Part shown: piece by piece, positions 1 to 8,392 of the stretch
Layout: every line of letters begins with the position of its first letter
How positions within the stretch are numbered: position 1 is the stretch's first letter
NCBI GenBank assembly: GCA_945867815.1
Contig: CAMBIX010000002.1
Location: 62,001 to 126,000, forward strand
Length of the DNA stretch: 64,000 nt
Direction: 5' to 3'
Source: an uncultured Veillonellaceae bacterium
Lineage (GTDB): Bacteria > Bacillota > Negativicutes > Veillonellales > Veillonellaceae
Notes under the pieces: model-generated
The model's database searches: none
Seen by the model: only the letters and a program-made list of their open reading frames with translations
What the model was told of the DNA's origin: nothing
Translations under genes and position numbers: made by a program

Positions 1-948
1 ATTGTCTTTGCCTCTAATGCTCTCTTCCGTCCGCCTGTACAGATTATGGAAGAATTAGGTAATCGGATTACTAATGTAACGGAACAAGGCACGGTTCATT
101 GTTTTATTCCTTTGGCAGCCATTCAGGATCAGCTAGGTATGAATAAAATGGCTGTGCAGTATATGTTGACGCAGCCGACGTTGACGGCTGTTAATGAATG
201 GGCACCGATTGGAGCCTATGAGTTTATCTTTACACCGGCTAAGCCACAGAAGGTGGCCTTGGCTATCTGTGAAGTCAATGAAGACGGTAAAGACTATCGG
301 ACGACGCCTTTTATAGCTCTGCCTCATGAAGTCTTGAGTGTAATGAATGCCTTTTCTATCATGCAATATGCTTTATCTTTATGTGGCGTCAAGCCTGATG
401 TATCGGCGCAAAATCCATGTATGGGGGAAGATGGGTTCTATACCAATGACCCACGGACGCCTTTGTATATGCGGGCTATCTTTGATGCGTATGAATCAGA
501 ACGGCTTGTTTTTACAAGACAAGGTCAAGAGATAGGGGTACGTTTTGTCCATCATGAAGGTTTGCCAGCGGATAAGAAATTAAGTGAAGAGGAATTTCAA
601 AAGATTGTTAGGGCTTATAAAGCGTCATCGGCAGAAGAGCAATCCTATTATTGGGAATTTACGGAACCGGTAGCCGCCTATGTATGGTATACGTACTTGA
701 CATCTGAACGGGGACGGCAGATTGTACAAACCTTGTCGACTATGGTTCTATCTACAGAAGCCTTTTTACAGCTCTTAGGCTCCTGCCGGCGTGTGGCTAT
801 TAAGGGGGATGATTTGCAGGCTTTCTTAACAACCTTTGTAGACCAACAGACTAAGTATGAAGCTCGTTTAAAAGAAGCTAATGACGATTGGAAGGCTACG
901 TTAGATAGATTGAGTCAGGCTATTTTGCCAGCCCACACAGAGGAGTAA
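1..948 (+). CDS. Unrecognised protein, 5' truncated by window edge
   Basis: The reading frame is open from base 1 to the stop at 946-948. The first ATG is at 46, but nothing like a ribosome binding site precedes it and the 15 codons before it are open (beginning IVFASNALFRPPVQI), so the real start is probably outside the window. The visible part is about 315 residues, soluble-looking, with no signal peptide or membrane segment and a charged helical C-terminus. I do not recognise a family or catalytic motif. A hairpin terminator follows directly, so it ends its own transcription unit. Confidence 0.7.
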   Translation: MVFASNALFRPPVQIMEELGNRITNVTEQGTVHCFIPLAAIQDQLGMNKMAVQYMLTQPTLTAVNEWAPIGAYEFIFTPAKPQKVALAICEVNEDGKDYRTTPFIALPHEVLSVMNAFSIMQYALSLCGVKPDVSAQNPCMGEDGFYTNDPRTPLYMRAIFDAYESERLVFTRQGQEIGVRFVHHEGLPADKKLSEEEFQKIVRAYKASSAEEQSYYWEFTEPVAAYVWYTYLTSERGRQIVQTLSTMVLSTEAFLQLLGSCRRVAIKGDDLQAFLTTFVDQQTKYEARLKEANDDWKATLDRLSQAILPAHTEE

Positions 949-960
949 GTAGGTAAGGAG

Positions 961-987
961 GACGTAGCTATGTTTTCTACGTCTTTT
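961..987 (+). terminator. Intrinsic terminator after first gene
   Basis: GACGTAG (961-967) pairs with CTACGTC (977-983) around a 9-base loop and is followed by TTTT. It lies 12 bases after the stop of the first gene. The remaining bases up to 1219 show no gene that I can support. Confidence 0.55.
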
Positions 988-1219
988 AGTTGATATAGAT
1001 AGTTCTTTTGATGTGTTAACTTAAGGTCTAGTCTGGCTTCTAAGCTTTTAGTAACTGGGGATAGTTTTTGACAGGCGGATGTAAGGCGCAGTCTTTAGTT
1101 GAAAAGAGGTTGGCTAAGGAATTGGCTTTAATAGCGGATTAGTTATCTTGTAGATATAGGTTAGCTATCTGTATTTTTTAATAAATATAAATTTTGTGTA
1201 ATATACTAGGTGAATAGAT

Positions 1220-1576
1220 ATGGCAGTTGTTAATTTTGAAATTTATGATGTATTAGGTACCTTGTCTGAAAATAAGGATGGCTGGAAAAAGCAGTTAACT
1301 TGTACTAGCTGGGGGCGTTACAATCCTAAGTTCGACTTGCGGTCTTGGGATGGTGAATATAATGGTATGACAAAGGGGATTACCCTGACCTTGGAGGAAA
1401 TTACCCTACTTAGGGATTTGCTTAATCAGGTGGATCTAGAAGCAGTTATGGAAGCGGCCTTAAAGGAACGAGCTGAAGCTAAGCAGGCGGAAAAAGAAGC
1501 GGCTGGTGAGGTAGAAGAAAAGCCTAAGAAAGAGGCGACTAAGAAAACAAGTAAGAAAAAGACATTTGATAAGTAG
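1220..1576 (+). CDS. YdbC/PC4-like putative ssDNA-binding protein
   Basis: A 118-residue protein. Residues 1-72 match the pattern of the YdbC family, bacterial relatives of the transcription coactivator PC4: an N-terminal strand (FEIYDVLGTLSE), a GW-K-L segment, then SWGRYNPKFDLRSWD and a closing helix after GITLTLEE. PC4/YdbC proteins bind single-stranded nucleic acid as dimers. The last 45 residues are a Lys/Glu/Ala-rich tail that is probably disordered and basic at the end (KKTSKKKTFDK), which is longer than in the short YdbC proteins. The start ATG follows AGGTGA at a usual distance. It is monocistronic, with gaps of about 200-270 bases on both sides. The family call is from sequence pattern only, and the cellular role is unknown. 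Confidence 0.65.
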   Translation: MAVVNFEIYDVLGTLSENKDGWKKQLTCTSWGRYNPKFDLRSWDGEYNGMTKGITLTLEEITLLRDLLNQVDLEAVMEAALKERAEAKQAEKEAAGEVEEKPKKEATKKTSKKKTFDK

Positions 1577-1757
1577 TGTAAGGGGTGCCTTTTGTAAGGG
1601 ATTTATTTAATAGTTTGTTTGTGGTATAAGTTAGGCACTATAGAATTGTAATGGATGTATTTGCTGGATTTTTAAAACAGCAATATAGAGATTAGGCGCT
1701 AGCGGCCTGAATCCAGCTTATGTACAGAAGAATAGGCTTACCTTGTTTGACAGGCTT

Positions 1758-1765
1758 GCTATAAT
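1758..1765 (+). promoter_or_regulatory. Extended -10 promoter for rpmE
   Basis: The sequence TGCTATAAT is an extended -10 element (TG, one base, TATAAT at 1760-1765) about 110 bases before the L31 start. No good -35 is present at the normal distance, which extended -10 promoters tolerate. Confidence 0.45.
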
Positions 1766-1873
1766 AAAAGTAGAGAGAATAAGGTGTCTATACAGTTCGT
1801 ATATTGCCTTTTATTATACTCTGTGATACAATTAAAAAGCTTAGAACAAATGAATGGAAAAGAGGTGTATAAA

Positions 1874-2077
1874 GTGAAAGAAGGAATTCATCCTAATTAC
1901 GGAGAAGCTACGGTAACATGTGCGTGCGGTAATACATTTAAAACAGGTTCTACAAAACCAGAACTTCGCGTTGATGTATGCTCTAAATGTCATCCATTCT
2001 TCACTGGACAACAACGTGCGACACAGGCTCGTGGTCGTATTGAACAATTTAACAAACGTTACGGTAAAAATAAATAA
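1874..2077 (+). CDS. rpmE: 50S ribosomal protein L31, zinc-binding form
   Basis: A 67-residue protein of typical L31 length, a component of the large ribosomal subunit near the central protuberance. The chosen start is GTG 1874 ([10 protein letters not shown]), because AAGAGGTG lies about 8 bases upstream and all L31 proteins begin here; the upstream in-frame ATGs would add an atypical 30-residue extension. Four cysteines, C16 and C18 (TCACGN) and C36 and C39 (VCSKCHPF), form the Zn site of the C+ paralogue, the version replaced by a C- L31 under zinc starvation in some bacteria. A hairpin follows the gene, then yqhQ and prfA, a common Firmicutes order. Confidence 0.95.
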   Translation: MKEGIHPNYGEATVTCACGNTFKTGSTKPELRVDVCSKCHPFFTGQQRATQARGRIEQFNKRYGKNK

Positions 2078-2102
2078 TCTATCTGTGGCGATACAAATGA
2101 TA

Positions 2103-2124
2103 CGGCAGAGCGTAAGCTCTGCCG
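2103..2124 (+). terminator. Hairpin after rpmE
   Basis: A perfect 9-bp stem (CGGCAGAGC/GCTCTGCCG) with a GTAA loop. The following ATATTTGTT is only a weak U tract, so it may be a partial terminator or an mRNA 3' stabiliser between rpmE and yqhQ. Confidence 0.55.
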
Positions 2125-2163
2125 ATATTTGTTATTATGGACTTATAAAGAAAGGATTCGTCC

Positions 2164-3054
2164 TTGAAAGATAAAAGAATACGAAAATTTGTAGGGGGAC
2201 AGGCCGTTATTGAAGGCGTTATGATGCGGGGACCTAAGGTTACAGCAACGGCTGTACGCAATCAAGACGGCGATATAGTGTTAGATAAAAAGGCAACGAC
2301 GTCGATTAGTGATTCCTATCCTATATTAAAGTGGCCCTTGTTACGGGGCTGTGTTGCCCTCTTTGAGTCTTTAATTATAGGCATGCAGGCCTTGGCTTTT
2401 TCAGCAAAAGTCTTAGGAACAGAAGAAGAGGAAGAAGTATCTAACAAGGAAATTGCTATTACTATGATTGTAGCCAGCTTGGTAGCTATTCTCATTTTTT
2501 TGGCTATTCCTACCTATGTAGTTAAATTTATTCCAGGACTGGATGCAAGTCCTGTGGCTATGAATATAGTAGAAGGTCTTGTAAGGTTAGTTTTATTTCT
2601 ACTCTATATTTGGGGGATTAGCTTAACAAAGGATATACGTCGCGTGTTTCAATATCACGGAGCGGAACACAAGACCATTCACACTTATGAAGATGAAGTG
2701 CCTTTGACGGTGGAGAATGTAAGAAAGCAGTCTCGTTTACATCCTCGGTGTGGTACGAATTTTTTACTCATTGTTATGATTGTGAGTATTTTTATATTTG
2801 CCTTTTTAGGCTGGCCTAATTTGTTAGAACGTATTGTATCACGGATTGTTTTAATGCCCGTGGTAGCAGGGGTGGCTTATGAAGTTATTCGTCTAGCTGG
2901 ACGCAGTAGTAGTTCCTTGGTACAGACGGCCATTAAGCCTGGTTTGTGGCTACAGTATATGACGACGCGTGAACCAGAGGATGATCAAATTGAAGTGGCG
3001 ATTAAGGCTTTAGAAGCGGTGCGCCCGTCGGAAGAAGAGGCATTCGAGGAGTAA
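2164..3054 (+). CDS. yqhQ: DUF1385 integral membrane protein (YqhQ family)
   Basis: A 296-residue protein beginning with TTG at 2164, with GAAAGG about 8 bases upstream. It carries the DUF1385 hallmarks VGGQAVIEGVMMRGP near the N-terminus and YHGAEHKTIHTYE around residue 163, with hydrophobic segments near residues 94-120, 130-155 and 203-225. The function of the family is not established; it is a widespread Firmicutes membrane protein whose gene is often next to rpmE/prfA, as here. The stop is 4 bases from the prfA start, so the two are surely cotranscribed and probably translationally linked. Confidence 0.85.
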   Translation: MKDKRIRKFVGGQAVIEGVMMRGPKVTATAVRNQDGDIVLDKKATTSISDSYPILKWPLLRGCVALFESLIIGMQALAFSAKVLGTEEEEEVSNKEIAITMIVASLVAILIFLAIPTYVVKFIPGLDASPVAMNIVEGLVRLVLFLLYIWGISLTKDIRRVFQYHGAEHKTIHTYEDEVPLTVENVRKQSRLHPRCGTNFLLIVMIVSIFIFAFLGWPNLLERIVSRIVLMPVVAGVAYEVIRLAGRSSSSLVQTAIKPGLWLQYMTTREPEDDQIEVAIKALEAVRPSEEEAFEE

Positions 3055-3057
3055 AGC

Positions 3058-4143
3058 ATGGAATTAGTAGATAAAGTACAGGTTATTGAAGATAAATTTA
3101 TGGACTTGGAGCAACGGATTAGTGATCCAGCTGTCATTGCCAATCAAACGGAATGGCGCAAATTAACCAAGCAGCATGCAGAATTAACGGAAACGGTGGA
3201 AGTATTCCGTACCTATAAAAAGGTTTTGACTGGTCTTAAAGAGGCTCTTGATGTAGTGGAAGATAAGTCCCTTGATGAAGAATTTCGTGAAATGGCGCAA
3301 GAAGAGTTAAAGGAATTAAAGGAACAGCGGACAGAATTAGAAGATAAGCTGCATGTATTACTTTTACCAAAAGACCCGAATGATGATAAAAACGTCATTG
3401 TTGAAATTCGTGGCGGTGCTGGCGGTGATGAAGCAGCCTTGTTCGCTGGCGATTTATTCCGTATGTATACAAAGTATGCAGAAAGTCAAGGTTGGCGGTG
3501 TAGCATTATCGATGCTAATGAACCAGAATTAGGTGGTTTTAAGGAAGTGGTCTTCTCTGTGGAAGGGGAAGGTGCCTATTCCAAGCTCAAGTTTGAAAGT
3601 GGCGTTCATCGGGTGCAACGTGTGCCAGAAACGGAATCGGCTGGACGTATTCATACATCAACGGTTACGGTGGCCGTTTTACCAGAAGCGGAAGATGTGG
3701 ATGTAGAAATCAATGAAAAAGACTTACAAATTGATACCTATTGTGCTAGTGGCGCTGGTGGTCAGCACGTTAACCGTACAGAATCTGCTGTTCGTATTAC
3801 CCATAAACCGACGGGAATTGTTGTGTCCTGTCAGGATGAACGGTCTCAGTTAAAAAATAAGGATAAGGCTATGAAGGTTTTGCGGGCGAAATTGCAGGAT
3901 ATGGCAGAACAAGAAGCGGCGGCAGCCGTTGCATCTGACCGTAAAAGCCAGGTCGGAACCGGTGATCGGAGTGAACGCATTCGTACTTATAACTATCCGC
4001 AAGGTCGTGTGACGGACCATCGTATTAATTTAACTTTATATAAGTTGGATTCGATTTTAAATGGTGATTTAACAGAAATCATTCAAGCCTTGATTACAGC
4101 GGATCAAGCGGCTAAGATGCAAGAGTCGAATGCCAATGGCTAA
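3058..4143 (+). CDS. prfA: Peptide chain release factor 1
   Basis: A 361-residue class I release factor that reads UAA and UAG and triggers peptidyl-tRNA hydrolysis in the ribosome. It has the GGQ catalytic motif at residues 234-236 ([12 protein letters not shown]) and the RF1-type PxT recognition tripeptide PET at 190-192, which separates it from RF2 (SPF). Length is normal. The 3' end overlaps prmC by 14 bases; PrmC methylates the Gln of this GGQ, so enzyme and substrate are coupled in one operon. Confidence 0.97.
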   Translation: MELVDKVQVIEDKFMDLEQRISDPAVIANQTEWRKLTKQHAELTETVEVFRTYKKVLTGLKEALDVVEDKSLDEEFREMAQEELKELKEQRTELEDKLHVLLLPKDPNDDKNVIVEIRGGAGGDEAALFAGDLFRMYTKYAESQGWRCSIIDANEPELGGFKEVVFSVEGEGAYSKLKFESGVHRVQRVPETESAGRIHTSTVTVAVLPEAEDVDVEINEKDLQIDTYCASGAGGQHVNRTESAVRITHKPTGIVVSCQDERSQLKNKDKAMKVLRAKLQDMAEQEAAAAVASDRKSQVGTGDRSERIRTYNYPQGRVTDHRINLTLYKLDSILNGDLTEIIQALITADQAAKMQESNANG

Positions 4144-5203
4144 GGACTTATGGACGATTGGTCGTATCCTTGAATGGACGACGAGTTATTTTGCGGATAA
4201 GGGCATTGAATCGCCTCGTATTGACGGAGAATTGTTACTGGCCCATGTCTTAAAAAAAGACCGTATTTATCTGTATACCCATTATGATGAACCTTTGACG
4301 ACATCTGAGCTTGATGCCTATCGGCCCTTAGTGATTCAACGAGGCAAGGGCTATAGCGTAGCTGTTATCGTTGGGCATAAGGAATTTATGGGCTTGTCTT
4401 TTAAGGTGAATGATAGAGTTCTGATTCCCAGGCCAGATACGGAAACATTGGTGGAACAGGTCTTGGCCATGACTGATAAGGATAAACCAGTCAAGATACT
4501 TGATTTAGGCGTGGGGCCAGGTACGATTTTGCTTAGTCTCTTGCACTATTTGCCCAAGGCGGCGGGCATAGGGTTAGATATATCTATGGACGCTTTGACT
4601 GTGGCTAAGGACAATGCAAATAATTTAGAATTAGCACAGCGTGTCTTGTTGCTACCATCGGATCTATTTACGGCATTGGTAACTAGGCGGAATGAGATAG
4701 ATTCGTATTTGAAACAATGGGACCAATCTCTTCTATCCACTGTATTTAATGCAAATGCGCAATCTAATGCGAATGCGCAAAGTGAATCTGGAGAGAGTCA
4801 AAGGCGCATAAAAGAAGAATCAATGATAAGCTCTGTTCTAAGCCAAGGACAGCAAGTATCTGTGACTAATAAACATGGTCTAGGTGAAAAGTTGCTTTTT
4901 GATTGGATTGTGTCCAATCCGCCTTATATTCCAGAGTCAGATAAAAGTATATTAGCACCGGAAGTTTTGCATGAGCCAAGTACAGCCTTGTTTGGTGGAG
5001 CCGATGGATTAGATTATTACCGGCGTATCTTGGCAGAGGCTTATCAGTATCTGGCTGATGATGGTCATCTCATAGTAGAAATTGGCATTCATCAAGTCCA
5101 AGCGGTGGCGGATATGGCAGAAAAAATTGGTCATTATGGGCCGGTTAGTAGATATAAAGATTTAGCTGGTATTGAACGAGTGCTTTGTTGGCAGAAAAAA
5201 TAA
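4130..5203 (+). CDS. prmC: RF1/RF2 glutamine methyltransferase with low-complexity insert
   Basis: A 357-residue SAM-dependent N5-glutamine methyltransferase that modifies the GGQ motif of release factors. Residues 1-80 are the helical N-terminal substrate domain. [26 protein letters not shown] (SAM loop) and [10 protein letters not shown] (catalytic NPPY) identify PrmC. Usual length is about 280 residues. The excess lies between about residues 195 and 257, just before the NPPY strand: a polar stretch containing a tandem NANAQS repeat and many Ser, Gln and Asn residues. The frame stays intact, so the enzyme is probably functional with an added surface loop. ATG 4136 is an equally possible start. 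Confidence 0.93.
   Translation: MPMAKDLWTIGRILEWTTSYFADKGIESPRIDGELLLAHVLKKDRIYLYTHYDEPLTTSELDAYRPLVIQRGKGYSVAVIVGHKEFMGLSFKVNDRVLIPRPDTETLVEQVLAMTDKDKPVKILDLGVGPGTILLSLLHYLPKAAGIGLDISMDALTVAKDNANNLELAQRVLLLPSDLFTALVTRRNEIDSYLKQWDQSLLSTVFNANAQSNANAQSESGESQRRIKEESMISSVLSQGQQVSVTNKHGLGEKLLFDWIVSNPPYIPESDKSILAPEVLHEPSTALFGGADGLDYYRRILAEAYQYLADDGHLIVEIGIHQVQAVADMAEKIGHYGPVSRYKDLAGIERVLCWQKK
4748..4783 (+). repeat. 18-bp tandem repeat inside prmC
   Basis: Two direct 18-base units, 4748-4765 and 4766-4783, encode NANAQS twice. They differ at a few positions, so the duplication is not brand new. They form part of the extra loop in PrmC. Confidence 0.85.
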
Positions 5204-5279
5204 AAAGCGTTAAAACGCCTGCATGAAAGTACATGTACCGTTTATGGTATTGAACAAGTGCTCTGTTGGCAGAAAAAAA
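5167..5279 (+). repeat. Duplicated 3' end of prmC
   Basis: Bases 5167-5200 encode the last residues of PrmC ([11 protein letters not shown]). Nearly the same 34 bases recur at 5245-5278 downstream of the stop, differing at two sites, both silent in the reading frame (CGA/CAA would be Arg/Gln; CTT/CTC). The two copies start 78 bases apart. The second copy is a non-coding remnant of a local duplication. Confidence 0.85.
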
Positions 5280-5499
5280 TAGAGTTGGTCGATTATATAT
5301 TGTGCCTTATGTATAGGGCTCTAATCGGACAACTAGACTTGAGCGTATACAACTTAACTTAGTTATTGCACCACGTGAATGAGGCTGTAATTTTTGTGTC
5401 AGCCGATGGGGGTTGAACCTATGATATGTCACCACGTGTATAAGACTGTAATAGTAAGATTCGATATAAAAGATATGGTAAAGAGCTTAAGGTAGACTT
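5204..5499. other. Intergenic region prmC-sua5 with two repeat pairs
   Basis: No gene is supported in these 296 bases. They hold the second copy of the prmC tail (5245-5278) and a separate direct repeat, 5369-5391 and 5430-5452 (20 of 23 bases identical, both beginning CACCACGTG and ending CTGTAAT). The pattern suggests repeated slippage or illegitimate recombination in this interval. Confidence 0.7.
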
Positions 5500-6810
5500 A
5501 TGCTGGAAGAAAAAGAAACGAAAATAATACAGAATCCGAATAAAAAAGATATGGAAGCAATAGGGCGGCTTTTACGAGATGGTGGCTTAGTGGCTATACC
5601 TACCGAAACTGTTTATGGGCTAGGTGCTAATGGACTTGACGCAGAAGCGATGAGCCGTATTTATGAAGCCAAAGGCCGGCCGTCGGATAATCCCTTGATT
5701 TTACATGTGCCAGATATAGAGGCAGTGATACCTCTAGTAAAGGAGATTACACCAACAGCTAAGGCCTTGATGGAGGCTTTTTGGCCAGGACCGTTAACTA
5801 TTACGTTGGAAAAGTCTGATTTGGTGCCTGATAAGGCAACGGGTGGCTTATCACGGGTGGCTTTACGTTGTCCTAATCATGCCTTATGCCATGATATTTT
5901 ACAGGCAGCTGGGGTGCCAATAGCAGCGCCGAGTGCGAATCTATCAGGGCGGCCAAGTCCAACAACAGCTGCTGGTGTTTGGCATGATATGAAGGGGCGT
6001 ATTGACCTCATCGTTGATGCGGGACCTTGCCAGATAGGAGTGGAGTCTACTGTTGTTGAATGCGGGCAAGATGCGGTAACGATTTTGCGGCCTGGTGGCA
6101 TTACGGCGGATATGCTGCGTACGGTAGTTAAAGAGGTACGCTATGATACAGCTTTGCAGGCAGGGACGGCGGCGCCGAAGGCACCAGGAATGAAGTATAA
6201 GCACTATGCGCCTGATGCGGAAATGATTGGTTTTGTCGGGGCAGTAGGGTCTGTGGCTAAGCGCATGAATGAGGCGCTTACTCAGATTAAAGCTGAGGGC
6301 TTGGATCCTTATATAGCTGGTTTAGGTTTTTCTAAGTTAGCAAGTGATACTTTGCCTGATAGACTTATGGATAATAGTAAGATTAATAATAAGGTCAATA
6401 ATAAGCAGATTAGGATAAGTCGACCTTTGAAATTGGGGCTTTTAGTTAGTGAAGAAGTTAGCTTAGCCTTAGCGAAAGAGTGGCAGGACTTAGGGTTAGA
6501 AAAGGTTAATATTATTAGTGAAGGGAACAATCTTAGTCAGTCGGATACCTATGGGGTTTTAGAAGGCGCTGGCTGCCAGCTGAAGTCTGTTTCCTATAGG
6601 GGATTGGATTTAGTGCTAGTCGTTTATGGCAAACATAATAAAGCACCGGCCCTAGCCCGTGTCTTTTATGAAGCACTCTTGTACTTTAATGAAGAAGGTG
6701 TACAAGGCATTTTAGCAGAAGGCCTTAGTAAAGATGGCTTAGGAATGGCTGTTATGAATCGTATGGAAAAGGCTACGGCCCATCGGATTATATATACAAA
6801 CAATAATTGA
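5500..6810 (+). CDS. sua5: L-threonylcarbamoyladenylate synthase, long Sua5 form
   Basis: A 436-residue protein that makes threonylcarbamoyl-AMP from threonine, bicarbonate and ATP, the first step of tRNA t6A37 synthesis in the cytoplasm. The N-terminal YrdC domain (about residues 15-205) has GGLVAIPTETVYGLG, KGRPSDNPLILH and APSANLSGRPSPT. The C-terminal Sua5 domain follows the linker KAPGMKYKHYAP, which closes the active site in this family. Two-domain relatives are about 345 residues; the excess here includes an Asn/Lys-rich stretch around residues 290-307 (NSKINNKVNNK). It sits where B. subtilis has ywlC, after prfA/prmC. Confidence 0.92.
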   Translation: MLEEKETKIIQNPNKKDMEAIGRLLRDGGLVAIPTETVYGLGANGLDAEAMSRIYEAKGRPSDNPLILHVPDIEAVIPLVKEITPTAKALMEAFWPGPLTITLEKSDLVPDKATGGLSRVALRCPNHALCHDILQAAGVPIAAPSANLSGRPSPTTAAGVWHDMKGRIDLIVDAGPCQIGVESTVVECGQDAVTILRPGGITADMLRTVVKEVRYDTALQAGTAAPKAPGMKYKHYAPDAEMIGFVGAVGSVAKRMNEALTQIKAEGLDPYIAGLGFSKLASDTLPDRLMDNSKINNKVNNKQIRISRPLKLGLLVSEEVSLALAKEWQDLGLEKVNIISEGNNLSQSDTYGVLEGAGCQLKSVSYRGLDLVLVVYGKHNKAPALARVFYEALLYFNEEGVQGILAEGLSKDGLGMAVMNRMEKATAHRIIYTNNN

Positions 6811-6836
6811 CATCATATGTTCGATTAATATATAAT
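6807..6836 (+). promoter_or_regulatory. Consensus sigma-70-type promoter for the Panacea gene
   Basis: TTGACA (6807-6812) and TATAAT (6831-6836) are both perfect, separated by 18 bases. The -35 overlaps the stop codon of sua5. The Panacea gene start lies about 85 bases downstream. Confidence 0.7.
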
Positions 6837-6920
6837 AAATATACAGAAAGACTATGCTTGGTTGTTGGGATTTTCTATGTAAGTATAGGTGATTCTTAAG
6901 GCTTATAAGAAGGTGATAGT

Positions 6921-7457
6921 ATGGCCAGAGCTTGTGATGTAGCTGCATTTATTATAGATATGATAGGGCGGAATCCGAATGAAGATTTAGTTACCAATCT
7001 TCGCTTAAATAAATTGTTGTATTTTGCCCAAGTGGGTAGTAAAGACATTTTGGGTTATCTTTTAATTGATGATGATTTTGAAGCTTGGCCTTATGGGTTT
7101 GTGGTGCCAGCTGTTTATAATATGTACAAGCGATATGGACGTAATGGTATTGCTACGGCAGATTTCGATAAAGCGAGTTTGACGCGACAAGAGCAATTAT
7201 ATTTATTGGATGTGCTTCGTACATTTAAGGATGATTCGATATCAGCGCTTGTTAAAAAAAGCCATCAAGTAAATGGACCTTGGGATATAGTGACGAAAAA
7301 AAGAGAAAAAATTATACCTAAAGAAGCAATGGCGGTTTATTGTACTAAAGATCCTTTAATTAATGCATTTAAAACAAAGTATAAAGATTCAGATTTCGTA
7401 GGTTATCGTGATGCGGATGGCCACTTGGTGTTACCTAAGGAGTTAGATAATGCCTGA
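6921..7457 (+). CDS. Panacea-domain (DUF4065/SocA-like) putative antitoxin
   Basis: A 178-residue protein with the features of the Panacea domain (DUF4065, relatives of SocA and GepA): DVAAFIIDMIG at the N-terminus, LRLNKLLYFAQ, the FEAWPYGFVVPAVYNMYKRYG segment, and a C-terminal helical part with GPWDIV. Panacea proteins are established antitoxins that neutralise many unrelated toxins. Start ATG 6921 follows AAGGTGAT. The stop overlaps the start of the next frame by 8 bases; that frame is a MazF/PemK-like toxin relic, which fits a two-gene toxin-antitoxin operon. This gene looks intact although its partner is broken. The domain call is from pattern memory. Confidence 0.75.
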   Translation: MARACDVAAFIIDMIGRNPNEDLVTNLRLNKLLYFAQVGSKDILGYLLIDDDFEAWPYGFVVPAVYNMYKRYGRNGIATADFDKASLTRQEQLYLLDVLRTFKDDSISALVKKSHQVNGPWDIVTKKREKIIPKEAMAVYCTKDPLINAFKTKYKDSDFVGYRDADGHLVLPKELDNA

Positions 7458-7772
7458 GAGCTGGGAAATTTGGTGGGCTCGTGTTAAATTTGAAGATTCT
7501 GAGGAATGTAAAGTGCGACCTGTTATTGTATTAGAAGATGCTGTTGCCTATATTATTTCTTTGAAAGTGACCAGTCATGCACCTAGAATAATTACGCTGG
7601 CGAGTATGTCTTGCTTGATTGGCAAGAGGAGGGTTTACAAAAAGAATCTACTGTTTGACTAAGTCAACCTTTAAAATTGTTACCAGATGATTTTATTGAT
7701 AAAATTGGTGATGTGTCTATTTTTGATGTAGCTGGTATACAAGATTTAATGGCTTTTTATAAATTTATTTAA
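7450..7772 (+). pseudogene. Decayed MazF/PemK-like toxin gene
   Basis: The first 47 codons read like a short MazF/PemK-type protein (WEIWWARVKFEDSEE, then KVRPVIVLED, then KVTSHAPR). At about 7588 one base is missing; reading on from 7590 in the shifted frame restores a sensible protein (NYAGEYVLLDWQEEGLQKES, then TV, stop, LSQPLKLLPDDFIDKIG) to a stop at 7770-7772. A TGA at 7656-7658 sits where the family has Arg before LS, consistent with a CGA to TGA change. So there are two independent lesions: a frameshift and a nonsense codon. The intact product would have been about 107 residues. It overlaps the antitoxin gene by 8 bases. Confidence 0.75.
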
Positions 7773-7820
7773 GAAAGTAGTTACCCTAGTTATTATAGGT
7801 AATTATATAGTGGTGAGATA

Positions 7821-8273
7821 ATGAACATTTTATATGTATGTACAGGAAATACCTGCCGCAGTCCTATGGCTGAAGGTATTACACGGGCACTGGCAGATAA
7901 GGAAGGCTTACCGATTGTTACCTTGTCGGCAGGTTTGTTTGCAGCCAATGGAGCGCCGGCAACGCCCTTTGCTGTAGAAGCGGTAAAAGATATAGTGGAT
8001 ATTAGTGAACATCGTTCACGCCCCCTAAGTGTACCGATTATGGAGGCCGCCGATATTGTTGTTGGTATGACAGAAGGGCACAAGGCTATCTTGCTTAGAC
8101 AATTTCCTGATGCAAAGGATAAGATTACGACGTTAGCTGAGTGGGCTGGAGAAACAGGTGATGTGCCGGATCCATTTGGTGAATCACAAGAGGTGTATAC
8201 GACTTGTGCGGCGCGTTTAAAAGAATTAGTTGAAAAAGGTTTAGTAAAGCATAAGGCAGAGATAGAGTCATAG
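7821..8273 (+). CDS. ywlE: Low-molecular-weight phosphatase, YwlE-type protein-arginine phosphatase
   Basis: A 150-residue phosphatase. The P-loop CTGNTCRSPMAE holds the nucleophile C7 and R13, and DPFG near residue 117 gives the general acid Asp. T11 in the P-loop is the residue that in B. subtilis YwlE selects phosphoarginine over phosphotyrosine, and the loop here is identical, so an arginine phosphatase that reverses McsB marking is more likely than a tyrosine phosphatase. No mcsB is in this window. It lies between sua5 and rpiB as in B. subtilis (ywlC-ywlE-ywlF), but the toxin-antitoxin remnant is inserted before it. Confidence 0.88.
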   Translation: MNILYVCTGNTCRSPMAEGITRALADKEGLPIVTLSAGLFAANGAPATPFAVEAVKDIVDISEHRSRPLSVPIMEAADIVVGMTEGHKAILLRQFPDAKDKITTLAEWAGETGDVPDPFGESQEVYTTCAARLKELVEKGLVKHKAEIES

Positions 8274-8392
8274 AATTACTATAAGTACATTACCTTAAGT
8301 GAGCTATAGGATATAATATAACCTATAGTAATAAGTGCTAGTAGGCGTTGATAACTAGTTACTTAAATAGTTGAATGGTGGAGGATACAACG

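Noticed and set aside
957-990. AAGGAGGACGTAGCTATG as a ribosome site and start codon
   Set aside because: The frame closes quickly and the bases form a terminator hairpin.
1747-1765. TTGACA followed by TATAAT before rpmE
   Set aside because: The hexamers are only 7 bases apart, so they cannot be one promoter; only the extended -10 reading is kept.
5361-5440. tRNA-like look of the bases around GGTTGAACC
   Set aside because: No cloverleaf with acceptor and anticodon stems can be formed.
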